From Candidatus Woesearchaeota archaeon (lineage in GTDB: Archaea; Nanobdellota; Nanobdellia; SCGC-AAA011-G17; JACPIM01), in assembly GCA_018302125.1 (NCBI GenBank), contig JAGWAC010000024.1, forward strand, positions 1 through 44,331: 44,331 nucleotides of DNA. Reading direction: 5' to 3'. The position numbers and the translations under genes were made by a program. The notes beneath the pieces were generated by a model. It searched no databases and was not told the DNA's origin. It worked only from the letters and a program-made list of their open reading frames with translations. Shown here piece after piece: positions 33,087 through 41,905 of this stretch. How positions within the stretch are numbered: position 1 is the stretch's first letter; every line of letters starts with the position of its first letter.

Positions 33087-34943
33087 ATGAAAAGGGTGCT
33101 ATTTGCTTTAATTTTCTTATTTATAATAATACCCAGTTCTTATGCCATAATTGAATTAAATGAGATTACCCCTAAAATATATAATCTGGGTGATAAAATA
33201 AAAATAAGCAGCTCTGTTCTGAGAGAGAATAGTTTTGATGGAATTTTAAAAATTCATTTATTATGTGACAGAGAGAAAGTTCCCTTAAATTCAAGAATTT
33301 TAAAACTAAGTGCAAATGAAAGATATAATTTCCTGGATGAGTTTACAATTCCCATTATAAGCACTGGTGATTGTTTTGCAAAGATCTTTATTGAAGAGAA
33401 TGGGAATTTAATAGAGGAGAAGAGTAGTGAAAATTTTAAAATTACAAAAGAATTGAGCGGAAATTTTGTTCTTGTCAACAGCAAAGTGCAACTGGGGAGC
33501 AATGTTGATATTACAGGGGATGTTTTCAAAGTAAATGGAAAAAGAATTGAAGGTATAGCAACTATTTATTTTAAGAGAAACAAAAATATTTCATTTATTG
33601 ATACAAAGGATATAAAAGAAGGAAGATTTATGTTCTCAGTTCCTTCAAATTATACTAATGTTGGGAGTTATTCTGTTGATTTCGACATAAGAGATGCCAA
33701 TGGAAATGAGAACATATTCCAGGATGCAATTATATTTGAAATTACAAATTTACTTAATCTTGACTTAAAATTAGACAAAGACAAAGTAAATCCCGGCGGA
33801 AATTTTGAGGTAATTGGCAGCGTAAATAATATTTATGGAAAAAGAGTGGATAGAGGAAGTTTTATTGTCAGGTTTAAAGAAAAAGAATTAAAAGGAGATA
33901 TTTTACTAGGGGATATAAACCAGAAAATTGCTGTTGACAATAATATTAAAACAGGATTTCATAATATTTTTGTTGAAGTTACTGATGAAGCTGGCAATAA
34001 GGGATCTGGAAATTTAAATATTGAAGTTCTTGGAAAAGCAAGCAAAGTAGAATTAAAAATTGAAAAGGATTCTTATAAGCCTGGTGATGGATTAAAGATT
34101 AGCGCTATTGTTTATGATCAGGGAAGGGATTTAGTAGACAAAGACATTGAAATTGAAATAAGAGATTCTTCTGGAGTAAAAAGAATTGATAAAACAATAA
34201 AAAGGGAATTTACATTTTCTTTGCCTTTGATTTCAAGACCAGGAGAATGGAGCATTAAAGCTACTTCTGGCGCTTTAAAAGATGAAAAGAAATTTTATGT
34301 TACTGAAATCAAGGACATAAACTATAAAGTCGAGGGACAAATGCTGGTTGTCACTAATATAGGCAATGTGGCTTTTGATGATATTTTGAATATAAATTTA
34401 GATGGAGTTACTTCAAGCTCTTCAATAAGTAAGAAGGTGTTTTTAGATCTTGGGGAAAGCATGAGCATTGATTTTGGAAAAGAAGTTACTACAGGAATTT
34501 ATAAAGTTACAATAAATGACAAATTATTTGACAATGTAAAGATTGAAGGAAGAAGCTTAATTGACTACAGAGAAAACATAAATTTGATATTTGTTCTTCT
34601 TGTAATACTTGTTTTAGGAGTTTTATTGTACAAAAAAAGGGGTGGATTTAAATTTGATTTAAAAAAATATTTTAGAAAAGAAAGAAAAGAATTTACTGGA
34701 TATGTGGATGATATTGGAAAGGTTTTACATGATAAGATGGAACAGAAAGAGAGATTTGTCAAAAAAGAGATGCAGCATTTAAGACCAAAATTAAATACCT
34801 TCACGGAGTATATAACAATAAAACCAAGGGAAGACAAATTAAATGAATACAAACAAAAGAGTTCTTATTTAAAAAAAAGGGAGAAAGAAAAAACAGAGCA
34901 GCATTATAAAGAAGGCTTATTTAATATGTTCAATGATAAGTGA
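33087..34943 (+). CDS. Secreted surface protein with Ig-like repeats and C-terminal anchor
   Basis: From ATG at 33087 the product is 618 aa; the in-frame TTG at 33069 lies within 40 bp of the divergent thrS start and is less likely. A signal peptide (MKRVLFALIFLFIIIPSSYA) is followed by about four Ig-like repeats of roughly 90 residues sharing L-x-K-D-x-x-x-P-G (KVELKIEKDSYKPGDGLKI; LDLKLDKDKVNPGGNFEVIG). A transmembrane helix lies near 500-518, and a cytoplasmic tail of about 100 residues is rich in Lys and Glu. It resembles the 3286-4719 protein in layout. Function is unknown. Confidence 0.7.
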   Translation: MKRVLFALIFLFIIIPSSYAIIELNEITPKIYNLGDKIKISSSVLRENSFDGILKIHLLCDREKVPLNSRILKLSANERYNFLDEFTIPIISTGDCFAKIFIEENGNLIEEKSSENFKITKELSGNFVLVNSKVQLGSNVDITGDVFKVNGKRIEGIATIYFKRNKNISFIDTKDIKEGRFMFSVPSNYTNVGSYSVDFDIRDANGNENIFQDAIIFEITNLLNLDLKLDKDKVNPGGNFEVIGSVNNIYGKRVDRGSFIVRFKEKELKGDILLGDINQKIAVDNNIKTGFHNIFVEVTDEAGNKGSGNLNIEVLGKASKVELKIEKDSYKPGDGLKISAIVYDQGRDLVDKDIEIEIRDSSGVKRIDKTIKREFTFSLPLISRPGEWSIKATSGALKDEKKFYVTEIKDINYKVEGQMLVVTNIGNVAFDDILNINLDGVTSSSSISKKVFLDLGESMSIDFGKEVTTGIYKVTINDKLFDNVKIEGRSLIDYRENINLIFVLLVILVLGVLLYKKRGGFKFDLKKYFRKERKEFTGYVDDIGKVLHDKMEQKERFVKKEMQHLRPKLNTFTEYITIKPREDKLNEYKQKSSYLKKREKEKTEQHYKEGLFNMFNDK

Positions 34944-34949
34944 ACTACT

Positions 34950-34966
34950 CAGCCATAAACAGGCTG
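34950..34966 (+). terminator. Short hairpin after surface-protein gene
   Basis: CAGCC and GGCTG enclose a 7-nt loop, 7 nt after the stop codon; a T-rich run follows about 10 nt later. It could be a terminator. The stem is only 5 bp, so the call is weak. Confidence 0.3.
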
Positions 34967-35011
34967 TCTGATAATTATTTTTAGTCAGCATATAAAAATA
35001 AAATATTCTTG

Positions 35012-35155
35012 TTATATCCTCTTTCTTTTTTTAAGTGTATAATCAAAATTACCAATAATTTTTGTTGTTTTTGGATTTTTTGATAGGATTTCTCTAATTT
35101 CTCTTATATTTCGTCGTGATTCATTAGACCATTCTAATCCTAATTTAATAATTTT
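35012..35155 (-). pseudogene. Possible gene remnant overlapping the ncsA 3' end
   Basis: In a different frame from the upstream gene, about 47 codons stay open (LGLEWSNESRRNIREIREIL, then KTTKIIGNFDYTLKKRKR) and look like coding sequence. There is no ATG, GTG or TTG start after the preceding stop. It is either a remnant that lost its 5' end or chance. No family was recognised. Confidence 0.22.
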
Positions 35156-36051
35156 AATTTATCTGCTAATTTGCAGGCCTGACAAATATCCTGGGAACAT
35201 GGTTCTGCACAGATTTTACAAGTTTTTATTTTCTTTAAATCAAGATGTTTTCTTAAAATCGGCTGAATTTCCATAAATGAATTTACAATAGAGTGCTTTG
35301 TTCCAGGATATTTTGCTTCTATTTCATTTAACCAGTCCCTTAAATTGCATCTATATGATACTGCTGCATTTGGGCATTCTACATATTCGTCTTTTAGATT
35401 ATTCAAAAAAGCAAATGCAGCTATTTCTCTTTCTGTCAAGAAATACAAGGGCTTAATTCTTCTGATAAATCTTTCATCTTGAATTACTCCTGTTATTGGA
35501 CCTAATCTTGCTGAAGCAGATATATTTCTTCTGAACTGGTTCATTAGAATTGTCTGGGCTTCATCATCCAAATTATGGCCTGTTGCCAATTTTGTTATTC
35601 CTAATTTCTTGGCTTTTGTATTTAGCAGATATCTCCTGAAAACACCGCAAATTGAACATGGCTTTTCTTTTGTGATTTTCAGCATTTTGTCCAAAGTATG
35701 GCCAAATTCTTTTTTATATGAAAAAGTATGCAAAGGAATTTTATTTTCTTTACAGAAATTTTTTAAGAAAGCAAGATTTCTATATCCTTCAATACCTTCA
35801 TCTATTGCCAGAGCCATTAATTTTATATTTTGATGTTTAAGGATTTTATTTAGAATATACAGTGTAGACATACTGTCTTTCCCTCCACTTGCCGCTATCC
35901 CAATAACATCTTTTTTATCAATTAATTTGTAAATCCTTATTGTCTTTCTTACTTTCTTTTCAAAATATCTATTGAAGCATTTTCTGCATTGATAGATATT
36001 GCTATTTGGAAGATTTATTACAGAATTTTTTTCACATATTTTACATGACAT
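35140..36051 (-). CDS. ncsA: NcsA/TtuA-type tRNA 2-thiolation protein
   Basis: This 303-aa PP-loop ATPase has an N-terminal zinc ribbon (CKIC...CRKC), PP-loop SGGKDS (55-60), PCSIC (C132, C135) and YRC (C235), which correspond to the iron-sulfur cysteines of the TtuA family, ATGHNLDDEAQT, and a C-terminal zinc ribbon (CKIC...CQAC). The enzyme adenylates and thiolates uridine, U34 in the Ncs6 branch or U54 in the TtuA branch. It lies 1 nt after thiI, with a ubiquitin-like sulfur carrier upstream. tRNA-Lys(UUU), a typical U34 thiolation substrate, is in the window. Confidence 0.92.
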   Translation of the reverse strand: MSCKICEKNSVINLPNSNIYQCRKCFNRYFEKKVRKTIRIYKLIDKKDVIGIAASGGKDSMSTLYILNKILKHQNIKLMALAIDEGIEGYRNLAFLKNFCKENKIPLHTFSYKKEFGHTLDKMLKITKEKPCSICGVFRRYLLNTKAKKLGITKLATGHNLDDEAQTILMNQFRRNISASARLGPITGVIQDERFIRRIKPLYFLTEREIAAFAFLNNLKDEYVECPNAAVSYRCNLRDWLNEIEAKYPGTKHSIVNSFMEIQPILRKHLDLKKIKTCKICAEPCSQDICQACKLADKLKLLN

Positions 36052-36052
36052 T

Positions 36053-37207
36053 TTAGTTTAGTATTTTCCTTACAATTGCATTTTTTATGGCTTTTTCAAT
36101 TAAAATATTCTTGCTCAATTTAGATTCTATTTTTTTAATTTCTTCTGGATCTGATTTTGTAGCTGGATGTTCAGCTATCATAAAAGAACAGCAGTCTTCA
36201 TAAGGCAAGATAGATAACTCAAAAGTCTTAATTTTTTTTGCAATTTGTATTATTTCTTCCTTGTCAAATCCGATTAATGGGGCGAGTACAGGTTTTTTTA
36301 CAGACTTATAAATTGCATCTAAGTTCTCAAGAGTTTGAGAGGCAACTGAAGCAACTGCATCGCCTGTTACAAGAACCTGAGCATTCTCATTTTCCAATAT
36401 TTTCTCTGCTATCATTAACATAAATCTTTTGTAAATTATCATTCTATATCTTGAATTAATCTCTTTTATTATTTCCTTTTGTATATTTTCGAATGGAACT
36501 AAGTATAATTTAGTTTTAAACTGGTATTTACTTAAAACATTAACAATATCAACTACTTTCTCCATTGACTGCTTTGTATTTATAGTTGAATTATAAAAAT
36601 GAACATAAATTACTGAACAACCACGTTTCATTAGATAATATGAAGATACTGGCGAGTCTATACCACCAGAAATCAACGAAACTACTTTTCCAGATACTCC
36701 AACTGGCAGACCGCCTAAAGATTTAATCTTTTCATTGTAAATAAAAGAATTATTTTCTGTTATTTCAATATAAATTGTAATTTCTGGATTTGTTAAATCA
36801 ACTTTTAAGTTTTTATTATTAATAATATAATCTCCCAACATATTATTCATTTCTAAAGATGAATATTTGAAATTTTTATTTGATCTTGAAGAGTTTATCC
36901 TGAATGAAGAAGTTTTTTCTGGAATTAAATTTAAAGCAATTTTCTTTATTTCTTCCAAATCTAATGAAGATTTTACAGCAAAAGAAAAATTAGTTATTCC
37001 GAATATATTGCCCAGCTTTTCTTTTAATATTTTCTTATTTGAGTTTTCTTTTAAATCTATTACTATTCTCCCATACAATCTTTTTACTGAGATGTAATCG
37101 TTTTTTAAGTTCCATTTTATATTTTCAACTAGCTTTTTCTCGAAAAAGGAACGATTTTTTCCCTTAGTACCGATTTCTCCATAATGCACAACTATAGAAT
37201 TATACAT
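36053..37207 (-). CDS. thiI: tRNA 4-thiouridine synthase ThiI
   Basis: This 384-aa protein has the N-terminal ferredoxin-like and THUMP domains (YGEIGTKGKNRSFFEKKL opening; KVDLTNPEITIYIEI) and a PP-loop ATPase domain with SGGIDSPVSSYYLMKRG (180-196). VTGDAVASVASQTLENL and LPYEDCCSFM (a cysteine pair) follow. There is no C-terminal rhodanese domain, as in most archaea. It makes s4U8 in tRNA and may take part in thiazole synthesis. The gene is between the sulfur carrier (4-nt gap) and ncsA (1-nt gap). Confidence 0.95.
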   Translation of the reverse strand: MYNSIVVHYGEIGTKGKNRSFFEKKLVENIKWNLKNDYISVKRLYGRIVIDLKENSNKKILKEKLGNIFGITNFSFAVKSSLDLEEIKKIALNLIPEKTSSFRINSSRSNKNFKYSSLEMNNMLGDYIINNKNLKVDLTNPEITIYIEITENNSFIYNEKIKSLGGLPVGVSGKVVSLISGGIDSPVSSYYLMKRGCSVIYVHFYNSTINTKQSMEKVVDIVNVLSKYQFKTKLYLVPFENIQKEIIKEINSRYRMIIYKRFMLMIAEKILENENAQVLVTGDAVASVASQTLENLDAIYKSVKKPVLAPLIGFDKEEIIQIAKKIKTFELSILPYEDCCSFMIAEHPATKSDPEEIKKIESKLSKNILIEKAIKNAIVRKILN

Positions 37208-37211
37208 AAAT

Positions 37212-37409
37212 TTAACCGCCGGAAATAACAGGCAAAATCCTTAATTGATCATTATTATTTAATTTAGTTTTATCTGTAATCAACTCATTATTTCTTATTA
37301 CTAAAGATGCTTCTGGATTTATATTTAATTTTGAAAACAAATCATTGAAATCCTTAATTTCAAGCTCTTTAGTTTCTTTTGTCCTTATAATGAATACTGT
37401 TATTTTCAT
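37212..37409 (-). CDS. Ubiquitin-like sulfur carrier (SAMP/ThiS/MoaD family)
   Basis: This 65-aa beta-grasp protein ends in Gly-Gly (RILPVISGG). MKITVFIIRTKETKELEI and NNNDQLRILPVISGG fit the ThiS/MoaD/SAMP/TtuB superfamily. The C-terminal glycine would be thiocarboxylated by an E1-like enzyme (not in the window) to deliver sulfur to ThiI or NcsA, which are encoded directly downstream on the same strand. Protein modification (sampylation) is also possible. Confidence 0.9.
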   Translation of the reverse strand: MKITVFIIRTKETKELEIKDFNDLFSKLNINPEASLVIRNNELITDKTKLNNNDQLRILPVISGG

Positions 37410-37482
37410 AAATTAAGAGGTTTAAAGATAATTTATAAGAGTTTTGTTTTTATATGGAAGAAGTAGTAAAAATTTCCATAAC

Positions 37483-37584
37483 TCACTGGGCTCTGCAGTT
37501 CAGACAGTAAAATAGATCTAATTCTTCCTCATCTTTTTTTATAGGACATTCTATCCCACAGTTTTCACATGCTCTTTTTTTCAT
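37483..37584 (-). CDS. Small zinc-ribbon protein, 33 aa
   Basis: The 33-codon frame encodes KKRACENCGIECP...LFYCLNCRAQ with C-x2-C-x3-C and C-x2-C, enough for one zinc ribbon. It starts with ATG about 20 nt after the end of the Kazal-protein gene on the same strand. It is too short to be assigned to a family. It may be real, as several such ribbons occur in this window. Confidence 0.5.
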   Translation of the reverse strand: MKKRACENCGIECPIKKDEEELDLFYCLNCRAQ

Positions 37585-37605
37585 AATAATCTTACCTATT
37601 TTTAT

Positions 37606-37911
37606 TTAACACGACCCTTTATAATAAGATTCTACGCCAGCCATACAAGCAAAACAACTATTGCTGTATTCTTTTCCATTACTACAAACCGGAGCGTATA
37701 ATGTTATACAAACTTCCGGTTTTTCTTCCGGACATTTTTCTGCTTCTACACATTTCTCTTTGTTGAAGTTGCATAAATAATTTTCCTGACATTCATGATT
37801 TTCTTGTGAACAATTATTTTTATTTATTAATGAACTTACAATTCCAAAAACTACAATTAATAAAAAAACTGACAACACAATCAACAATGTATTCAAAATT
37901 TTTTTTATCAT
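37606..37911 (-). CDS. Membrane-anchored Kazal-like domain protein
   Basis: This 101-aa protein has an N-terminal signal-anchor (residues 5-27), then a cysteine-rich spacer and a C-terminal Kazal-type module with APVCSNGKEYSNSCFACMAG...YYKGSC. This fits the family pattern C-x-PVC-x-NG-x-x-Y-x-N-x-C-x-A...G-x-C. Kazal modules inhibit serine proteases in animals; in archaea they occur on surface proteins of unclear role. It is probably outside the cell. It is followed on the same strand by the 33-aa zinc ribbon. Confidence 0.8.
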   Translation of the reverse strand: MIKKILNTLLIVLSVFLLIVVFGIVSSLINKNNCSQENHECQENYLCNFNKEKCVEAEKCPEEKPEVCITLYAPVCSNGKEYSNSCFACMAGVESYYKGSC

Positions 37912-38052
37912 GAATTTTAAATTACATTTGCATATAAAAATTTTTCTTAAATTTATTTTTTCTAGAAAAAAATTAAAAACAAAAACTATTTAAATGAAAA
38001 AAAACATATATTTTTTTAAATAATAATCTAAAAAAGAGGTGAAATAAAAAAA

Positions 38053-38136
38053 ATGGCAGCAAGAAGAAAAGCAGCATCTTCAAGAAAAAAAACTTCAAGA
38101 AGAACAACTGCTTCTAGGAGAAAAAAGAGGCGATAA
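38053..38136 (+). CDS. Very basic 27-aa protein
   Basis: A GAGGTGA Shine-Dalgarno (about 10 nt upstream) and TATA-like ACATATATTTTTTT support translation of MAARRKAASSRKKTSRRTTA, then SRRKKRR. Nearly half of its residues are Arg or Lys, with Ala/Ser/Thr between, like histone H1 tails or short nucleic-acid-binding peptides. A hairpin terminator follows 10 nt after the stop. It may bind DNA or ribosomal RNA. No family is recognised. Confidence 0.6.
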   Translation: MAARRKAASSRKKTSRRTTASRRKKRR

Positions 38137-38145
38137 ATTTTTGTG

Positions 38146-38173
38146 AGTGCTCAGGCATTCGTGTTTGGGCACT
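38146..38173 (+). terminator. Hairpin terminator after basic-peptide gene
   Basis: AGTGCTCA (38146-38153) pairs over 8 bp (one G-U) with TGGGCACT (38166-38173). The downstream sequence contains TTTTT and a further T-rich run. It ends the unit of the 27-aa gene. Confidence 0.5.
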
Positions 38174-38239
38174 TAAAGTTTTTCATCTTATTTTTTCTTT
38201 ACATAAAATTAATAAATTTCAAATTGCATTTCTCAAATT

Positions 38240-38476
38240 ATGAAAAATATAGAAGTTGAATTAAAAATTCCTTTAATAAATTTTGAAGATACAATAGAAA
38301 AATTAAACAATACAGCACAAATTGCCAAAAAAGAAGAGCACTAAAAAGATATTTATTCTATTCCAATTCATAGAAATTTTCTGGAGAAAAAACCAGTTTC
38401 TGAATGGTTAAGAATCAGGCAAACAAAAGATGGATTATCTTTTATTAGAAAAAAAGGATTGTTAGATCCAGCTTAA
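38240..38476 (+). pseudogene. Broken CYTH-domain (CyaB-like) gene
   Basis: The frame starts MKNIEVELKIPL, the E-x-E-x-K opening of CYTH enzymes (class IV adenylate cyclase/thiamine triphosphatase). It meets TAA after 34 codons (38342-38344) and continues in the same frame with KDIYSIPIHR...SEWLRIRQTKDGLSFIRKKG, the next conserved CYTH segment. A Gln codon (CAA) changed to TAA would explain the break. The C-terminal half is missing and the convergent gene overlaps its end. Read-through is possible but the truncation argues for a pseudogene. Confidence 0.75.
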
Positions 38477-39436
38477 AGGATTTTGATTATTTTGTTGACT
38501 TGGCTGTTGAGTGGTTGGCTGGGAATCTGGAACTAATGAGGGGGCACTATTCAGCTGATTTAAGGCTGTTTTCTTTATTGTGAACTTTGAATCAGATCCT
38601 TTTTCAAAGCCTATTGTGCATTCAAAATTCATCTCCCTATATGCAAGTGTTGCTGTCGGCTTTTTTTTCTTTATTTTTTGTTTTGCCCTGTAGGCCACAT
38701 CATAAATAAAGTTATCAAGATCCTCTTTTTTTATGTAAATTATATTTGTCTCCAGAATTTTTCCTGCATACTTTACTTTAACTGGCTTATTTGTTCCTTC
38801 ACAAATTATTTCTGTTATGTCCTTATCATAAACTAACGGCTCTATTTTTCCCAAGCCAAACAAGAAATTTACCAAATAATATTTTATGTTTGTTGCATGA
38901 TCTGGGGGAGTATTGAATTTTTTAGAATATTTATTTATTAATTTCCAGCCTTTTTCCATATTTTTTGGCTTCTTCTTAAAAACTTTCGCAAGAACCTTAT
39001 TATCATTCTCATCAATTTGCGGCTCTGTTAATGCATATTTGTCCAGAACTTTTACAGATGCAAGAACCTTATCTGTTATTTTATCCAATATTAGCTTTTT
39101 TTCGATTACTTGTGGTTCTGGCGGTTTTTCTTCTATTTTTGACTTTGGTTCTTCTTTTGATTTTTCTGGGATTTTTTTAACCACTGGCTTAATGTCTCTT
39201 TTTCCAAACAGCTTATTTAACAAAGTTACAGGAGATTGTTTTATTTCTGGTTTTTTAATTTGTTCCTGTATAACTGGCTGAATTTTTACAAATGATTTCA
39301 CTGCCCCCCACATAATTGTCACAAGAAGATCAGCTTTTTTCTTTGTCCCTATATCTTCATCCATAAAATCAATTATGGACTGAAGTTCTTTTCTATTTCT
39401 CTCTAATTCCTCATCAAAAATAAATTTAACAGGCAT
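38462..39436 (-). CDS. Type II/IV secretion ATPase N-domain-like protein without ATPase core
   Basis: In this 324-aa protein, residues 160-290 (YYLVNFLFGLGKIEPLVYDKDITEIICEG, DVAYRAKQKI, FTIKKT) match the N-terminal domain that precedes the Walker motifs in archaellar/TadA/GspE-type ATPases. The chain then ends in a Gln/Asn/Ser-rich tail and no P-loop is present. Residues 1-150 are charged and Lys/Pro/Glu-rich. It follows the coiled-coil gene 39438-39740 by 1 nt. It may be a regulatory subunit or a conserved DPANN protein built from this domain. Confidence 0.6.
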   Translation of the reverse strand: MPVKFIFDEELERNRKELQSIIDFMDEDIGTKKKADLLVTIMWGAVKSFVKIQPVIQEQIKKPEIKQSPVTLLNKLFGKRDIKPVVKKIPEKSKEEPKSKIEEKPPEPQVIEKKLILDKITDKVLASVKVLDKYALTEPQIDENDNKVLAKVFKKKPKNMEKGWKLINKYSKKFNTPPDHATNIKYYLVNFLFGLGKIEPLVYDKDITEIICEGTNKPVKVKYAGKILETNIIYIKKEDLDNFIYDVAYRAKQKIKKKKPTATLAYREMNFECTIGFEKGSDSKFTIKKTALNQLNSAPSLVPDSQPTTQQPSQQNNQNPLSWI

Positions 39437-39437
39437 A

Positions 39438-39740
39438 CTATAATTCCTGATTTTCCTCGTTGTATAAAGTAGAGGAGAAAGATGCTTTTTCTTTTACATA
39501 TCTTTCCAATAATAATAAACCGCGAGCAATTTTCTTGTTTTGCTCTAATAATTCTGATAATTTTACAGCCAAGGGCTCTTTAACATCGCCTTTTTCTATA
39601 TGATTGGCCGCTTTAGTGAATATTTCAACTAGATTATCTACTTTTTTTGCCAGTTGATTAATAGAATTTAACAATTCAATATTCTTTTTTTCCAAAGAAA
39701 TATTAGTTTTAATAAGCTCTTTCATTACCTCTTTTGACAT
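39438..39740 (-). CDS. Small coiled-coil protein, 100 aa
   Basis: The whole protein is predicted helical with heptad-like patterns (LIKTNISLEKKNIELLNSINQLAKKVDNLV). It precedes the secretion-ATPase-like gene by 1 nt, so the two are likely one operon and may interact. No family is recognised. Confidence 0.6.
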   Translation of the reverse strand: MSKEVMKELIKTNISLEKKNIELLNSINQLAKKVDNLVEIFTKAANHIEKGDVKEPLAVKLSELLEQNKKIARGLLLLERYVKEKASFSSTLYNEENQEL

Positions 39741-39864
39741 AATATTATAATTGGATTACTTATTTATATATGTTATTATTTAATTATTTCTTATGGAAAT
39801 TAAAAAAACAGAACTTTTGATAATAGGAAAAAAGCTAGTTAATATTTTAAAAAAAAATTGATTT

Positions 39865-41487
39865 CTACATCATGCCAGACATGTCAGGCATTCCGCCTGG
39901 TGGCATTCTATCTTTTGACAGGCCAGATGCTGCAATCACATCATCAATCCTTAATAATAGTTCTGCTACTTCTGTTGCTGACTTAATTGCCTGTGTCTTT
40001 GTTTTTAATGGCTCTATTACTCCGGATTTCCATGCATCCATTATCTTTGAAGAATTTGCATCAACACCAGCCCACTTGTTTCCTTTATCGTGTTCAACTT
40101 TTAATTCTGTCAAAACGTCAATTGGATCTAAACCTGCGTTTTCTGCTAAAGTCCTAGGAATAATTTCAAGAGCATCTGCAAATGCAAGAACTGCGAGCTG
40201 TTCACGACCAGACAATTTAGTTGCATAGTCTCTTAGCTGTCTTGAAATTTCCATTTCAGTTGAACCAGCACCAGCAACTATTTTACCTATTTTTAATGCA
40301 GCAGCTATATCGCCCAGAGCATCTTTCATTGCTCTTTCTATTTCATCAACAACATGTTCTGTTCCACCCTTAACCAAGATTGTAACTGCCTTGGGATTTA
40401 CACAGTCTTTGACATAAGTCATCTGCTCATTCCCGATTTTAATTTCTTCAACTGTGCCTGCTTTTCCCAAATCTTCTTGCGATAAATCTGATAATTTGCT
40501 TATTATTTTTGCCCCTGTTGCTTTTGCCAATTTTTCCATATCTGATTTTTTAATTCTTTTTGATGCGTAAATCCCTGCTTTTGCCAAAAAATGAGCAACC
40601 AAATCGTCAATACCTTTTTGCGTGAAAAGAACATTTGCCCCTAACTTAATTACTTTATCAGCCATATCTTTAAGTATTTTTTCTTCCTGATCAATGAATA
40701 ACTGCAATTGTGTTGGATCAGAAACCTGTATTTTTGCATCTGTTTCTGTGTTTTTAATTTCCAATGCAACATCCAATAAAGCAATTTTTGCATTTTTCAT
40801 TGTTTTCGGCATTCCTGGATGAGATCTGTCTTTATCCAAAACTATGCCCTGGATTAATTCAGAATCTTCAATTCCACCGCCAACTTTTTTTTCTAATTTA
40901 ATATCTTCCAAATCCAAAGAACCATTTTCAAGAACCTGTTTTACTGCTTTAACTGCCAAATCTGCCAATAATTCTTTTGCAGATTCTGCTCCTTTGCCAG
41001 TCATAGCTGTTGCAGCTATTTTTTTTAAAAGGTCAACATCATCTTTTGATATTTTTTCACAAATCTTATTTAAAATTGACATAGCTTTTTCAGCAGCCAT
41101 TGCATAGCCTTTTGTAATAACAGTAGGGTGAACTTCCATGTCTAATAAAGCTTCAGCATTTTTTAATAGTTCACCTGCCAAAATAACTGCTGTTGTTGTT
41201 CCATCACCTACCTCATCTTCCTGAGTTTTAGCTACTTCCACTATCATTTTTGCAGCTGGATGCTCTATCTGCATTTCTTCAAGAATTGTTACGCCATCAT
41301 TTGTAACTACTATATCACCTACAGAATCTACCAACATCTTGTCCATTCCTTTTGGACCCAATGTTGTTCTGACTGTTTCAGCAACTAGTTTAGCTGCCAT
41401 TATATTATTTCTTTGGGCGTCTCTGCCTTTGTTCCTTTGTGTATTTTCAGCTAAAATAAATATTGGCTGGTTTTGTGTTTGAGCCAT
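39865..41487 (-). CDS. thsA: Thermosome subunit (group II chaperonin)
   Basis: This 540-aa protein has [14 protein letters not shown] (about 41-54), [18 protein letters not shown] (94-99, nucleotide binding) and the [12 protein letters not shown] apical-domain region. It ends with the Gly/Met-rich [13 protein letters not shown] typical of archaeal thermosomes. It folds proteins in an ATP-driven double ring. The Shine-Dalgarno is GGGGGT. A promoter CTTTATATAG on the minus strand (41557-41566) is identical to that before the tRNA-Asp region. Confidence 0.98.
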   Translation of the reverse strand: MAQTQNQPIFILAENTQRNKGRDAQRNNIMAAKLVAETVRTTLGPKGMDKMLVDSVGDIVVTNDGVTILEEMQIEHPAAKMIVEVAKTQEDEVGDGTTTAVILAGELLKNAEALLDMEVHPTVITKGYAMAAEKAMSILNKICEKISKDDVDLLKKIAATAMTGKGAESAKELLADLAVKAVKQVLENGSLDLEDIKLEKKVGGGIEDSELIQGIVLDKDRSHPGMPKTMKNAKIALLDVALEIKNTETDAKIQVSDPTQLQLFIDQEEKILKDMADKVIKLGANVLFTQKGIDDLVAHFLAKAGIYASKRIKKSDMEKLAKATGAKIISKLSDLSQEDLGKAGTVEEIKIGNEQMTYVKDCVNPKAVTILVKGGTEHVVDEIERAMKDALGDIAAALKIGKIVAGAGSTEMEISRQLRDYATKLSGREQLAVLAFADALEIIPRTLAENAGLDPIDVLTELKVEHDKGNKWAGVDANSSKIMDAWKSGVIEPLKTKTQAIKSATEVAELLLRIDDVIAASGLSKDRMPPGGMPDMSGMM

Positions 41488-41556
41488 TTTTTTACCCCCG
41501 GATTTGTAATTTATAGTTTTATCCTAAAAATTAGTAAAAATGCTTAGAAAAAAGCG

Positions 41557-41566
41557 CTATATAAAG
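41557..41566 (-). promoter_or_regulatory. TATA promoter of the thermosome gene
   Basis: Read on the minus strand this is CTTTATATAG, preceded by AACC. The predicted start is near 41538, giving a leader of about 50 nt that carries the GGGGGT ribosome site. Confidence 0.6.
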
Positions 41567-41612
41567 GTTATCTTTTTAAAAGTAATTATTACTTTCTAAT
41601 TGAATTTTGTCT

Positions 41613-41822
41613 TTAGAAGCCATAGGCTGTATATAAATCAAATAACAGCCTTGTTGTATAAGCTAAACAACCTACAGAAATTAATGCAGGCAAGTCTCTT
41701 TCCAGCAATCCTGTACTAATTTGGGCTTTAACTTCTCTTGAATCTTTTTCCTTCCTAAACATTGAAGAATCATATAAAATAAATTCTGTTTTTACTGCAG
41801 CTTCTAATTTCATAATAGTCAT
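41613..41822 (-). CDS. Small hypothetical protein, 69 aa
   Basis: I do not recognise the family. The N-terminal half is soluble (LEAAVKTEFILYDSSMFRKEK) and the C-terminal half is hydrophobic (LPALISVGCLAYTTRLLFDLYTAYGF), perhaps one membrane-associated helix. The upstream region is AT-rich (TTATATTTAAA-like). It lies between leuS and the thermosome gene. Confidence 0.5.
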   Translation of the reverse strand: MTIMKLEAAVKTEFILYDSSMFRKEKDSREVKAQISTGLLERDLPALISVGCLAYTTRLLFDLYTAYGF

Positions 41823-41905
41823 AAAAGAAAAAAGTTTTTAGATTATATTTAAATGTTGCGGCAGAATTACTATAATTAATTATAAAATGACCTAACTATG
41901 TCAAA

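Noticed and set aside
38342-38344. Another mRNA intron explaining the stop in the CYTH gene
   Set aside because: No extra sequence separates the flanking conserved segments; the change is a single codon and the C-terminal half is missing.
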